A stretch of DNA of 64,000 nucleotides from Achatina immaculata (taxonomy: Eukaryota > Mollusca > Gastropoda > Stylommatophora > Achatinidae): assembly GCA_009760885.1 (NCBI GenBank), contig CM019691.1:28023314-28087313 (forward strand), given 5' to 3'. The translations under genes were made by a program, and so were the position numbers. The notes beneath the pieces were generated by a model that searched no databases, was not told where the DNA came from, and saw only the letters and a program-made list of their open reading frames with translations. The stretch's first letter is position 1. The number at the start of each line of letters is the position of its first letter. Shown here one piece after another: positions 55,497 through 64,000 of the stretch.

Positions 55497-55793
55497 CTAT
55501 CTACCTTCCTACCTACCTACCTACCCACCCACCTACCTACCTACCTACCTACCTACCTACCAACCCACCCACCCACCTACCTACCTACCTACCTACCCAC
55601 CCACCCACCCACCTACCTACCTACCTACCCACACACCCACCTACCTACCTACCCGCCTACCTACCTACCTACCCACCCACCCGCCGCCCGCCCGCCTACC
55701 TACCTACCTACCTACCCACCCGCCGCCCGCCTACCTACCTACCTACCCACCCACCCGCCGCCCGCCCGCCTACCTACCTACCTACCTACCTAT
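55497..55793 (+). repeat. CTAC/CCAC/CCGC tetranucleotide array
   Basis: About 74 tetranucleotide units. CCGC variants occur in three spaced groups, indicating segmental duplication within the array. Three frames are open (PTYLPTYP repeats). Confidence 0.97.
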
Positions 55794-55865
55794 AGAATCA
55801 ATGAAGGAGGAGGCTAGATATAAGCAGTGAACATGTTTCAAGTCGTCAAGCACTAAGGCGTCAAT

Positions 55866-56262
55866 GTACTATCCCTTTTCGATCAACAGCTGGCCAGTGC
55901 AGAATATCCAGTCACTTCCACCGACTTCAGATACCCCCACACGGATGAATGCTCTTGCAGGAGCCAAGTACAGTTTTCTTCATATCTGTTCCAGGAATGT
56001 CCAACGATCGCAAATTTTCGCATTCAGACTTGGTCACGGAGTCCAGATCTAAAGAGTAAACTATGGGACCTCAGTGGTGGCTTCATAAGAATTGTAAAAT
56101 CTATCCAGTTGACTGGTCTCAAGATTTAGCGTCATCTGGCACTTGAATTTCGAAGTCCTTACAAGAGAAGCCCTACGGTGATGCTGAAAACCTAAGACGA
56201 ACTGCTGCATTTGTGAAAGAGTCTGACGTCGGTGTCTGAGCGAACGAAGAAGAAGAAGAACT
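55866..56262 (+). mobile_element. LINE C-terminus relic, family L6, with GAA tail
   Basis: One uninterrupted frame from 55879 to a TAG at about 56129 reads HTDECSCRSQVQ, YLFQECPTIANFRIQTWSRS, PDLKSKLWDLSGGFIRIVKS and IQLTGLKI. It aligns with the C-x-C...LQ-x-C-P...Q-T-W...KLWG...TGL-x-I pattern of the other two copies. It is followed by 110 bp of 3' UTR and GCGAACGAAGAAGAAGAAGA (56240-56260), the same end as family B. Confidence 0.85.
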
Positions 56263-56425
56263 TCGAAAAAGAAAGCGTTGACAGATACTTAAAACTGGTC
56301 AAGATACTACGCATTTGTACGCTCTTTCCTTTTATATTTTTTGCTTTTTCCTTTCTGTTATTTCATTTATCTTCTTTGCTTTCTTATTATTTTATTTGTA
56401 TAATCCTTTTTCATTCTTGAACACG

Positions 56426-56900
56426 GATTACAGAGAATGAGATGCAGGAGGAAGAAAAGAGGAATAGTATAAAAGAAAGAAAAGACAGAGAATGAGATGA
56501 AGGAGGAAGAAAAAAAGAATAGTATAAAAAGAAAGAAGAGACAGAGAATGAGATGAAGGCGGAATAGTATAAAAAGAAAGAAAAGACAGAGAATGAGATG
56601 AAGGCGGAATAGTATAAAAAGAAAGAAAAGACAGAGAATGAGATGCAGGCGGAATAGTATAAAAAGAAAGAAGAGACAGAGAATGATATGAAGGCGGAAT
56701 AGTATAAAAAGAAAGAAAAGACAGAGAATGAGATGCAGGCGGAATAGTATAAAAAGAAAGAAAAGACAGAGAATGAGATGAAAGAGGAAGAAAAGAAGAA
56801 CCGTATAAAAAGAAAGAAAAGACAGAGAATGAGATGAAAGAGGAAAAAAAGAATAGTATACAAAGAAAGAAAAGACCGAAAACGAGTTGAAAAAAAAAGA
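56426..56900 (+). repeat. 45-60-bp minisatellite, about 9 units
   Basis: The unit GAATAGTATAAAAAGAAAGA then AAAGACAGAGAATGAGATGA AGGCG alternates with a longer form carrying GAGGAAGAAAA. Two minus-strand frames stay open for 172-173 codons (FSFFLYYSAFISFSV repeats). Both unit sizes are divisible by three. Confidence 0.95.
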
Positions 56901-57137
56901 GGAATAAGAAAGAAGAGCAGGAAAAAGAACAAGAGATCAATAGCAAGACAGATAGGACTAAAAAGAGGAATAGAAATACGAAAAATAAGTGGAAGAAAAA
57001 AAGAACTAACTCTTCTTCTTCTTCTTCAAGGAACTCCGAGCTTCATATTCATTGAAGCTGGTGTAGTGAAGATGTTGAAGCACATCATCGTGTTGGTTTG
57101 GGAGCGGGTTACTGCAGACTTTTCTTCTTTTAATCCC

Positions 57138-57235
57138 TGAGTGGAGTTGACACTGAGTGGAGTTGACCCTGAGTGGAGTTGACCCTGAGTGGAGTTGACA
57201 CTAAATGGAGTTGACGCTGAGTGGAGTTGACAAGC
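57138..57235 (+). repeat. 16-bp array inside family A, 6 units
   Basis: CTGAGTGGAGTTGACA repeated six times with C/A and CTAAATGG variants, at the place where other copies have a single CCCTGAATGGAGCTA-like segment. Confidence 0.95.
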
Positions 57236-57353
57236 AGTGGGTGTGCAGTACTTCTTTAGCAGACTCTACCACCGTGGGAACTATAGCAATCCTTGACCCG
57301 TTTGCCAGGCTAGGCCTGTTACTGGGGGTACCAACGTTTTTTTTGTAGGACAT

Positions 57354-57770
57354 AGTTCGCCAACCCTGATCCTAACATGTCAGCTATGGTTCGTCAACCC
57401 TGATCCTAACATGTCAGCTATGGTTCGCCAACCCTGATCCTAACATGTCAGCTGTGGTTCGCCAACCCTGATCCTAACATGTCAGCTATGGTTCGCCAAC
57501 CCTGATCCTAACATGTCAGCTATAGTTCGCCAACCCTGACGCTAGCATGTCAGCTATGGTTCGCCAACCCTGATGCTAACATGTCAGCTATGGTTCGCCA
57601 ACCCTGACGCTAACATGTCAGCTATGGTTCGCCAACCCTGACGCTAACATGTCAGCTATAGTTCGCCAACCCTGATGCTAACATGTCAGCTATAGTTCGC
57701 CAACCCTGACGCTAACATGTCAGCTATGGTTCGCCAACCCTGACGCTAACATGTCAGCTATGAGTCGCTG
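57354..57770 (+). repeat. 34-bp array inside family A, 12 units
   Basis: The unit CAGCTATGGTTCGCCAACCC then TGACGCTAACATGT is repeated 12 times. The first half of the array carries TGATCC, the second half TGACGC/TGATGC, showing the direction of spread. Confidence 0.97.
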
Positions 57771-57805
57771 ACTGCCAAATTGGACAGCGTTTTCGCCCCC
57801 AAACC

Positions 57806-58199
57806 AACTATAATAAAAAAAAGAAGAAGAAGAAGAACTAATGAAAGAAGATAAGAAAGAAAAATGAAGTAACTTTTAGTAACAAAAGAAAACCTGCGGC
57901 TGTAGAAAAAGATGAGACAAAGGTGGGGGGGGGGAGATTAGGAAGAAATTAGATTCAAGCTAGATCAGTCCTTTAAGATAAGACCTGGCCGTCCTTTTTT
58001 AAGTTCAAAAATAGCACTCGATCAAGAAGGATGGGGAGGTGTAAAGATAAATTTAAATTATACCACAAAGTTTTAATCAATAGGTCACGTTTATAACTTT
58101 ACTCACAAATGTGCCAATTAGGCCTTCTTGTTGTATTTCTTTACACAGTGGATTGTCATCAGAGTAGCAACAGTTCCAATGGTTTAATTTCTAATATAA
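57806..58199. other. Unannotated DNA
   Basis: A GAA run (57821-57835) and a G run (57923-57932). Nothing else is recognised. Confidence 0.45.
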
Positions 58200-59343
58200 T
58201 AACCCGCTGCTGGCGAGATTCTTCAGCTGCCGTGCGTGAAGTGGGGCTTCTTCAGACCAGTGGAGAAAGGTGCGAATGAGATGACGCGCGGCGTCACTGT
58301 GTAAAAGGTGAAAGAAATGATTAAGTGAAGTAATCAGTAGTATCGAGCTCAGGACTGCTCAAATCACGGCACCTCTGCTCTGGAGGTCGGCCACGTCCTT
58401 AGGGTACTCATACCGGCGAATTGCCTGAACTGGCTTAATCCAGGGGTTAAGACAGTGCTGGCGAGATTCATCGGATGCAGCGCGTGGAGTGAAACGCCTC
58501 CCGGCCAATGAAGAAAATGCGAAAAAGCAATTAGGGTTGCCGGTTCGGTGCCGTGTGAAAAAGCGATGGAAAGGATAAAGTGAAGCTTAATCGGCATGTC
58601 CAGTAGTTTCGCGGTGAGGGCCTCTCATACCACAGCACCACTGCTTTAGAGGCCGGTCACGTCCGATATACGCCCATACTGGTGAAATATGCCTAAACCG
58701 GCTTAAACCAGGGGTGAAACTTGATGGCTACCCATGTCACGGTAACTCCGCTCTAGAGGTCGGTCACGTCCTGCACACGCCTATACTGGGATAATACGCC
58801 TAAACCAGCTCAACCCAGGGGTGAAACTTAATAGTAGCGAGGATTCGTCCTCCTCGACAAAAACTCCGTCGTGGTCACAACTAGGAAGGGTAGCGGGCAC
58901 GACCACAAAATGCTGAAGTCGGAGACACTGGACCAGGGCAGTCTAGATAGGCAACCACTTCCCACCTGACGGGGATGTACGCGTATCCTAATCACGCTCA
59001 GGTTTTCCGGTGAGAAAGCCCAACTCTAGACTGGATGGACAACCCCCTCTCACCCGGCGGGGATATGGTGATAACCAAGTCACGCCAAATTTTTCCAGTG
59101 AGAAAGTCCAACTCTAGACTAAACTAGTGCAACGAAAACCACGATGTCAGGCAATCCCGCTTCTGTGACCCACCAAGAATTCAGGCCCAAGCCCCGCGAT
59201 ACTCTGAACTTCTTGTAGGCCTCTCGGGGATCTCTTGTGGGCCTCTCAGGGACCACAGGGGGACCACGGGAAACATCGAGGACCACAGGAGTAAATCCAG
59301 CAGGATCACGGGGCGATCTTGGTAGAAGCGAACGAAGAAGAAG
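58200..59343 (+). mobile_element. Family B copy, forward
   Basis: Left end CGCTGCTGGCGAGATTCTTC, a second GCTGGCGAGATTCATCGGA unit (58456), CACCTCTGCTCTGGAGG-type units (58372, 58635, 58745), GGACAAAAACTCCGTCGTGG-like bridge, two CTCACCCGGCGGGGATA units, AGGCAATCCCGCTTCTGTG, and the end GATCTTGGTAGAAGCGAACG then GAAGAAGAAGA. No ORF. Confidence 0.92.
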
Positions 59344-60299
59344 ATAATATAATAATACAATATTTTAATATTATAATATATAAGATAATTTATTTTATTT
59401 TGGATTCTGAGTATCTCTGAAAACGCGACGATCAAAGATAAGAATATGCGACACTATATTTTTGAAAAGAGACATTTAAGAGTTCCGACCGAAGCAAAAC
59501 AATTCCTGGGACGAATCCATAAAATGTGGGACTCTCTTTTATAACACGAGACCGTTGATAGTAGAGGTTTTCAGAAGATGATAATAAACAGTAAAGCAAG
59601 ACAAGTAGAAAATAATACCCCTAGAAAGATAAGTCTTAGGAAAACCAGACAATACTAAATCAGATACAAGTTGTTTAAAGGCAAAAGCAAAAGAAAATAA
59701 GGAGTGCGTGGAAGTGGCAGACATTCGGGTTGATCAAGATGTGCGGGCACGACATAACGATATGTGAGACATATTAACCACGACACCGACAAAGGCAAAC
59801 TAATGATGTTCACACCCATTAGACCTCTACATATCGTCTGAACACATGTTTCATATGTCAGTCACGATTTGGCCCCGGTGCTCTGAACAGACCCGCCTAT
59901 TTAAATATGGTAAAATGATCAAAAATATAACAACGGCGGTCTTACGTTCCTTTCCTGCTTATTGACACGCCCTGTTATGTCTGATTAGTTCTCGAATCAG
60001 GCCACATCCAGCATTATATTTCATTCTCATGAAGTACATGTAGATGGAGTGTATCGTTCAGTTTAAACACACACACACACACACAAAGGAAACAGATGGA
60101 AAGAGCGAAGAAAATGGGCAGAAACAAGAATGGCAGAAGGTAAGATGAGCACCTATAAATGAAGAAAACACAACAAGTCAATATTTGTGTAGAATACTTT
60201 TTTTTTTCTTTTTAAAGAATCACATACAAAAACAACACAGCAGATAAAAGCACATAAAAAAGAAAAATTAAACATTTAATTGTTTTTTTTTTTCGGGTA
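59344..60299. other. Unannotated AT-rich DNA
   Basis: A TAATA-rich patch (59345-59400) and a CA run (60067-60085). Nothing else is recognised. Confidence 0.5.
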
Positions 60300-60310
60300 T
60301 ACTCCTTTTA

Positions 60311-60583
60311 GGGGCCGGCTAGCGTAGTGGTTAGAGCACTCGTCTAGCAACCAAATGGTCGAGGGTTCGAATCCCCAGCTGAGCGGGATTTTTTTTCCGA
60401 CCAATACGGCCCTGAGGTCGACCCAGCCTCGCAAAATGGGTACCAGAGAAAATCTGGGAAGTAAAGGCAGCGAGGAAAGGAACTGGTCACCCTACCTCAT
60501 ACGCTGATGACCCAGCATAATGAGGTCTCTAACGCTTCACCCCCTACGGCATTTGAAATGCTATGGGACTATCTTTACTTTTG
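60311..60583 (+). mobile_element. tRNA-derived SINE, intact, with 11-bp target duplication
   Basis: The duplication TACTCCTTTTA lies at 60300-60310 and 60584-60594 with no mismatch. The head has an A box (CTAGCGTAGTGGTTAGAGCA) and B box (GAGGGTTCGAATCCCC) in tRNA spacing, so it could be transcribed by RNA polymerase III. The body contains GGTACCAGAGAAAATCTGGG and ends ATGGGACTATCTTTACTTTT. It is a different subfamily from the SINE at 21069. Confidence 0.95.
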
Positions 60584-60594
60584 TACTCCTTTTA

Positions 60595-61035
60595 AGAAAC
60601 ACGGGCACAAAATGTACCCAAATAGATGTGGTTAAGAACAAAGTGGAAGCAAATGACTAGTTGAGAAATGAGGTAAAGGGAAGGTGACAAAAGATACCAA
60701 ATGGTAAACGATATGGCGTTATGCCCTAGATGGCTCCCAGCTTCCCCCCCCCCCCCCCCCATTTGATACCTATGGTCTAACCAAGAGCCGCCCAGAATGG
60801 CGCAGATAGTAAAAGTGAGAAAACATTAACATGAACGAAGGTGTAGCTTAGGATGTCCAGACAAGGAAGCTATCACAGCCTTCTCGCAGCTAGAGAAGAA
60901 TGACAGGCAGCTGGAAAATTAATTTTAAATCGCCTGCGGTGAGAATGAGAAAATGCAGCGAGGTGAGTAGAGCTAGGACAAGAAAGTTGGCCATGAATAG
61001 CAGAAATAGAAAGAAGTAGCACCTGTGTGGAAATA
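60595..61035. other. Unannotated DNA
   Basis: A C run lies at 60746-60760. Nothing else is recognised. Confidence 0.45.
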
Positions 61036-62321
61036 CAAGGTCCGATAATTAAATAATGAGACTGATTTTATTATGGCCAAGACAAAAATGCCATCTATGA
61101 AGCAAAGCATGGAGTTCAAAAAGGCAACCTTCATCTGTGATCTGGCAACTTTTCATCGCTACCCGATAAGCAGACGACAAACAAGCTGCCATTTTGTTGA
61201 CCTAGTCAGAGGTGCATTGTTACGTAATCAGCATGGAGCAAAAAGCTAACATTAAATTCTGTTTAAAACTCGGAAAAAGTGCCACTGACCCAGTTGAATT
61301 GACGCCACAAGTTTATGGAGATAATTGTTTATCTCGTGCATAGATATTCAGGTGGTATTCACGATTCAAAAGTGATGTGGAAACGATTACAAATGCAACT
61401 AGACATGGACGCCCAATTTCTGTTCGTAATGAGGAGCTCATTGAAAAAGTCAGAGAACGGATACAAGAAGATCGTTGTTTGACTGTGAGGATGATGACAG
61501 ATGAATTTGGTGTTAATCGAGAGATCATTCATAAAATATTAGTGGAAGATTTTGGCAAGAAAAAAGTTGCTTGCCGGTTTATACCACATTCGTTGTCTGA
61601 TGACCAAAACGGCGTGTTGAGTACATAAAAGATATCATCAAAACGTATCGCAGAAATAAACATACAGAGGATGAAACATGGATTTTCCGCTATGATCCCG
61701 TAACTAAACGCCAGTGTACTCAGCGAAAGTCATCATCATCACCAAAATGCAAAAATATTCGTCTTCAAAAGTCGAAAGTGAAGACAATGGTGTGCTTCTA
61801 CGACAGAAAAAGGAGTTATTAAAAAAAAAGAATTTATTCCAGAGGGACAGACTGTCACTGTCAAAGTTTATTCAAGTATTTTGAAACGCCTGTTGAAAAA
61901 GATTCTCCGAGTCTGACCCTAGTATTCAACACCTGGCAGTTTTTTCCTTCTTCATGATAATGCACCGGCTCACCGCGCGGTAGTTGTACAGGAATTTTTG
62001 GCCCAAAAACAAGTGTGTGTTCTCAACCATCCACTCTATTCCTCAGATTTGTCTCTCTGCGATTATTTTCTATTTCCAAAATTAAAGTTCCCATTGAAAG
62101 GACTCTTCTTTGACGATACTGATGACATCCAAAGGGCCGTAACATAGAGTGTAAGATGCCATACCAATAGGAGAACTGCAGAGGTCGTTCCAGTGTTTGT
62201 TAGATCGTGCTACTCACTGTATCAATGAACAAGGGGCTTAATAAAATACAGCTTATATCTTCAACTGTTGTTTATTATTTTTTTTATATAATTAATTTCA
62301 TTATTAAACTGTCGGACCTTG
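61036..62321 (+). mobile_element. Full-length mariner element, inactive
   Basis: The left end CAAGGTCCGATAATTAAATA and the complement of the right end CAAGGTCCGACAGTTTAATA form inverted repeats (16 of 20 matches), flanked by TA (61034-61035 and 62322-62323). The 1286-bp length is that of a complete mariner. The transposase gene fills it but is broken. It is a separate lineage from the element at 22001, as ends and protein differ. Confidence 0.95.
61233..62240 (+). pseudogene. Mariner transposase (DD34D), inactivated
   Basis: The enzyme would cut and paste the element at TA sites. It starts MEQKANIKFCLKLGKSATDP at 61233. A TAG at 61341-61343 replaces a Gln codon in the first DNA-binding domain. 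The linker RHGRPIS and second helix-turn-helix (RCLTVRMMTDEFGVNREIIH) follow. A frameshift comes near 61605. The catalytic half retains all three acidic residues: DETWIFRYDP (61671-61700), HDNAPAHR (Asp codon 61956) and CDYFLFP (Asp codon 62061), with exactly 34 residues between the last two. A further TGA/TAG cluster and frameshifts (61910, 62144) occur. The family's usual length is about 345 residues. Confidence 0.93.
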
Positions 62322-62589
62322 TATAAAGTAGATTAAAGAAAGATGAATTTATTGTTAATTCCAGCTGGGAGGAGGCTGCCACACTGGAAAATAAGGCGCT
62401 GTTCCGGAAGTTTTCGATATCGTTCATTGGAAGAACAAAAGGGAATTGCAGGGAAAGAAATGTCCCGTTCTCCTTAGTGGTCTTCTTGAAAGAAGTGCTT
62501 GGCGACCGGTGTCTTCGATATGCCGTTCAGATGTTGTCGAAACCGATCTCCTAAGCTTAAGCCAGTCCTCCCTATAGGGAGGATAGATA

Positions 62590-62668
62590 TAGGTATAGTC
62601 TCCTTTGTATACTTAGTGCTGCAGGGGAGGCAAAGTTCAGCAAGGGACATGCAAATGACTGACTGATA
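62590..62668 (+). mobile_element. LINE 3' end fragment, family L4
   Basis: GGGGAGGCAAAGTTCAGCAA then GGGACATGCAAATGACTGAC encodes GEAKFSKGHAND and a stop, followed by a short CTGA tail. Only about 50 bp is recognisable. Confidence 0.75.
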
Positions 62669-62736
62669 TACTTAAAGAAAAAGATAATTTTCTAAACTCT
62701 TTGTGCTAAGTCAAGAAGTCAAATTCATCCAGCAGA

Positions 62737-63078
62737 GTGAACGTTTACCCTACACATCTACCTGCCTACCTACCTACCCACCCACCTACCTACCCACCTA
62801 CCTACCTACCCACCCACCTACCTAACCACCCACCTACCTACCTGCCTACCTACCTACCCACCCACCTACCTGCCTACCTACCTACCTACCTACCCACATA
62901 CCTACCCACCCACATACCTACCTACCTACCTACCTGCCTGCCTACCCACCTACCCACCCACCCACATACCCACCTACCTACCTACCTACCCAACCACCCA
63001 CCTACCTACCTACCCACCCACCCACCTACCTACCTACCTACCCACCCATCCACCCACCTACCTACCTACCTACCTGTT
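62737..63078 (+). repeat. CTAC/CCAC tetranucleotide array
   Basis: About 85 tetranucleotide units with TGCC, CATA and CAAC variants, of the same kind as 55497-55793. The 119-codon PTYLPTHP frame is a repeat translation. Confidence 0.97.
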
Positions 63079-63189
63079 ATAATTATACAAATTTAGAAAA
63101 CACCGCCATATTAATTGTTAATGTGCCTGAGATAACACCACAGAATTCGTCCAGACCATTATTTCAGCCTTCCTTAGTGAAATTTTCAC

Positions 63190-63209
63190 TTTAAGTAATC
63201 TCTCTCTCA

Positions 63210-63253
<44 letters not shown>

Positions 63254-63442
63254 CCTTAAGTGCCCATGGCACATGGGGCTTCCTTAAGGGTTTTCTACAA
63301 ACGCCTGTCGTTTGCCTTTTTTTCCGCTCTTGCCCAGGTGAGTCCTTTTTTGGTCAACATCCTCACTGTTGTTCTTCTCCATGTCTCTTTTGGCCTACCG
63401 TTACTTCTGTTCCCTTGCGGTGTCCATCTTAGCGATATTTAA
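63190..63442 (-). mobile_element. RTE 3' end, 5'-truncated
   Basis: The complement of 63262-63440 matches 4066-4256 of the RTE element closely: GATGGACACCGCAAGGGAAC, AGAGACATGGAGAAGAACAA, CTCACCTGGGCAAGAGCGGA and CCCCATGTGCC. It ends AAGGTTCAGAG and passes straight into an AG tract (CT on the plus strand, 63198-63250). So the two copies differ downstream of AAGGTTCAGAGAG. Confidence 0.93.
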
Positions 63443-64000
63443 AGAATATACTCATTCCTTTCTCCCACCACGCTATGCCTCTTGGGGTCTTTGCGAGGAA
63501 GAGATAACTGCTCCGTCCCTCGATTATCACAGTAATCTTTCTATAACTTCACTTTCAGCACATTCAACACTCCACATATTTTACGTTTAAGCACAAACCA
63601 ACAACATGAACAAGCGCTTCAAGTTCTTGCACACTTCTGTCAGAGCCATGCAGTGTTGGAAGACCTATCTGCAAATCCGGCCAGCCTAGAAGGTGGATGT
63701 AAATATCACGTTTACCGGATTTTCCACAAGTCCTAACAAAATGATTCTTTTCAATTCCCCCCCCCCCCCCAAAAAAAAAAAAAAACAATCGAGAACCGGA
63801 AAGAGCTCTCACCTGAACTACATCTTACACAAAAACTTTTCATGCTGGTAATCAGGACGGAGAGCAACCTGCTAGACAGATGGAAAAAAATTGCGTAACA
63901 TTTGAGAGGCAAGTGCGCGCCGGTGCGGATGGGAGATACCTGTATACAAAGAGCATCCGTGTAACCTTGTTACTGGTTGAGCAATCCATTGAAAACTTGA
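63443..64000. other. Unannotated DNA
   Basis: A C then A homopolymer (63758-63785). The 82-codon minus frame over it is not recognised. Confidence 0.45.

Larger units (their letters stand above)
57010..57805 (-). mobile_element. Family A copy with two internal expansions
   Basis: CTT tract (57012-57026), GGAACTCCGAGCTTCATATT, GAAGATGTTGAAGCACATCA, a 16-bp array (57138-57235), GTGCAGTACTTCTTTAGCAG, ACCACCGTGGGAACTATAG, CCTGTTACTGGGGGTACCAA, then a 34-bp array, then the left end GAGTCGCTGACTGCCAAATT and GGACAGCGTTTTCGCCCC. Confidence 0.95.

Noticed and set aside
55374..55830. [14 protein letters not shown] frames, possible proline-rich extensin-like protein (also 62737-63096)
   Set aside because: CTAC/CCAC tetranucleotide arrays. 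Three frames open at 55.5 kb.
56411..56946. Two 172-173-codon hydrophobic frames, possible multi-pass membrane protein
   Set aside because: Translation of a purine-rich 45/60-bp minisatellite read on the opposite strand. Two frames are open together.
60311..60400. A genuine tRNA gene
   Set aside because: The A and B boxes are good, but the acceptor stem does not pair convincingly and the sequence continues as a SINE body with a target duplication.

Overview
The window looks like intergenic or deep intronic DNA from a repeat-rich invertebrate animal. A mollusc, possibly a gastropod, is my best guess. That guess rests on the kinds of retroelements present: several RTE-like LINEs, tRNA-headed SINEs, mariner elements and many private minisatellites. 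It is inference, because no host marker gene is visible. I find no bacterial-style operons, rRNA, CRISPR array, convincing host exon or canonical tRNA gene. Nearly every coding-looking stretch is either a decayed transposon gene or an in-frame reading of a tandem repeat.

Left part (1-20 kb): a LINE 3' end on the minus strand (574-1155) is followed by the best-preserved LINE, an RTE-type element (1.2-4.4 kb) with an endonuclease ORF and a reverse-transcriptase ORF broken by a few mutations. Then come several 5'-truncated LINE tails of different families, the first copies of two non-coding dispersed families (called A, about 360 bp, and B, about 0.9-1.5 kb, both ending in a GAA tract), a minus-strand mariner relic (11.9-12.3 kb) and a second B copy in reverse (18.5-19.4 kb).

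Middle part (20-40 kb): a tRNA-type SINE, a 30-bp minisatellite, an internally deleted mariner with clear terminal inverted repeats (22001-22755), a TA-flanked pogo/Tigger-like element (22932-24229), an A copy carrying an internal tandem expansion (26.8 kb), LINE relics at 28.4-31.4 kb, and minisatellites of 42, 49, 39, 36 and 33 bp.

Right part (40-64 kb): more A copies, three of them with large internal tandem expansions (46.4, 50.1 and 57.4 kb); a B copy inserted inside a LINE relic with a 9-bp target-site duplication (48.3-49.2 kb); a hAT-type non-autonomous element with a perfect 8-bp duplication (55028-55478); an intact-looking SINE with a perfect 11-bp duplication (60311-60583); a full-length but dead mariner (61036-62321); and a second RTE fragment near the right end.

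How the parts relate: the LINE families are the presumed source of retrotransposition machinery. Family B ends in the same GCGAACGAAGAAGAAG-type tail as the LINE relic at 55.9-56.3 kb, so that LINE is a candidate driver. Family A is the most unusual element: independent copies have amplified short internal segments (34 bp in three copies, 36-38 bp in another) into arrays of 7 to 23 units.
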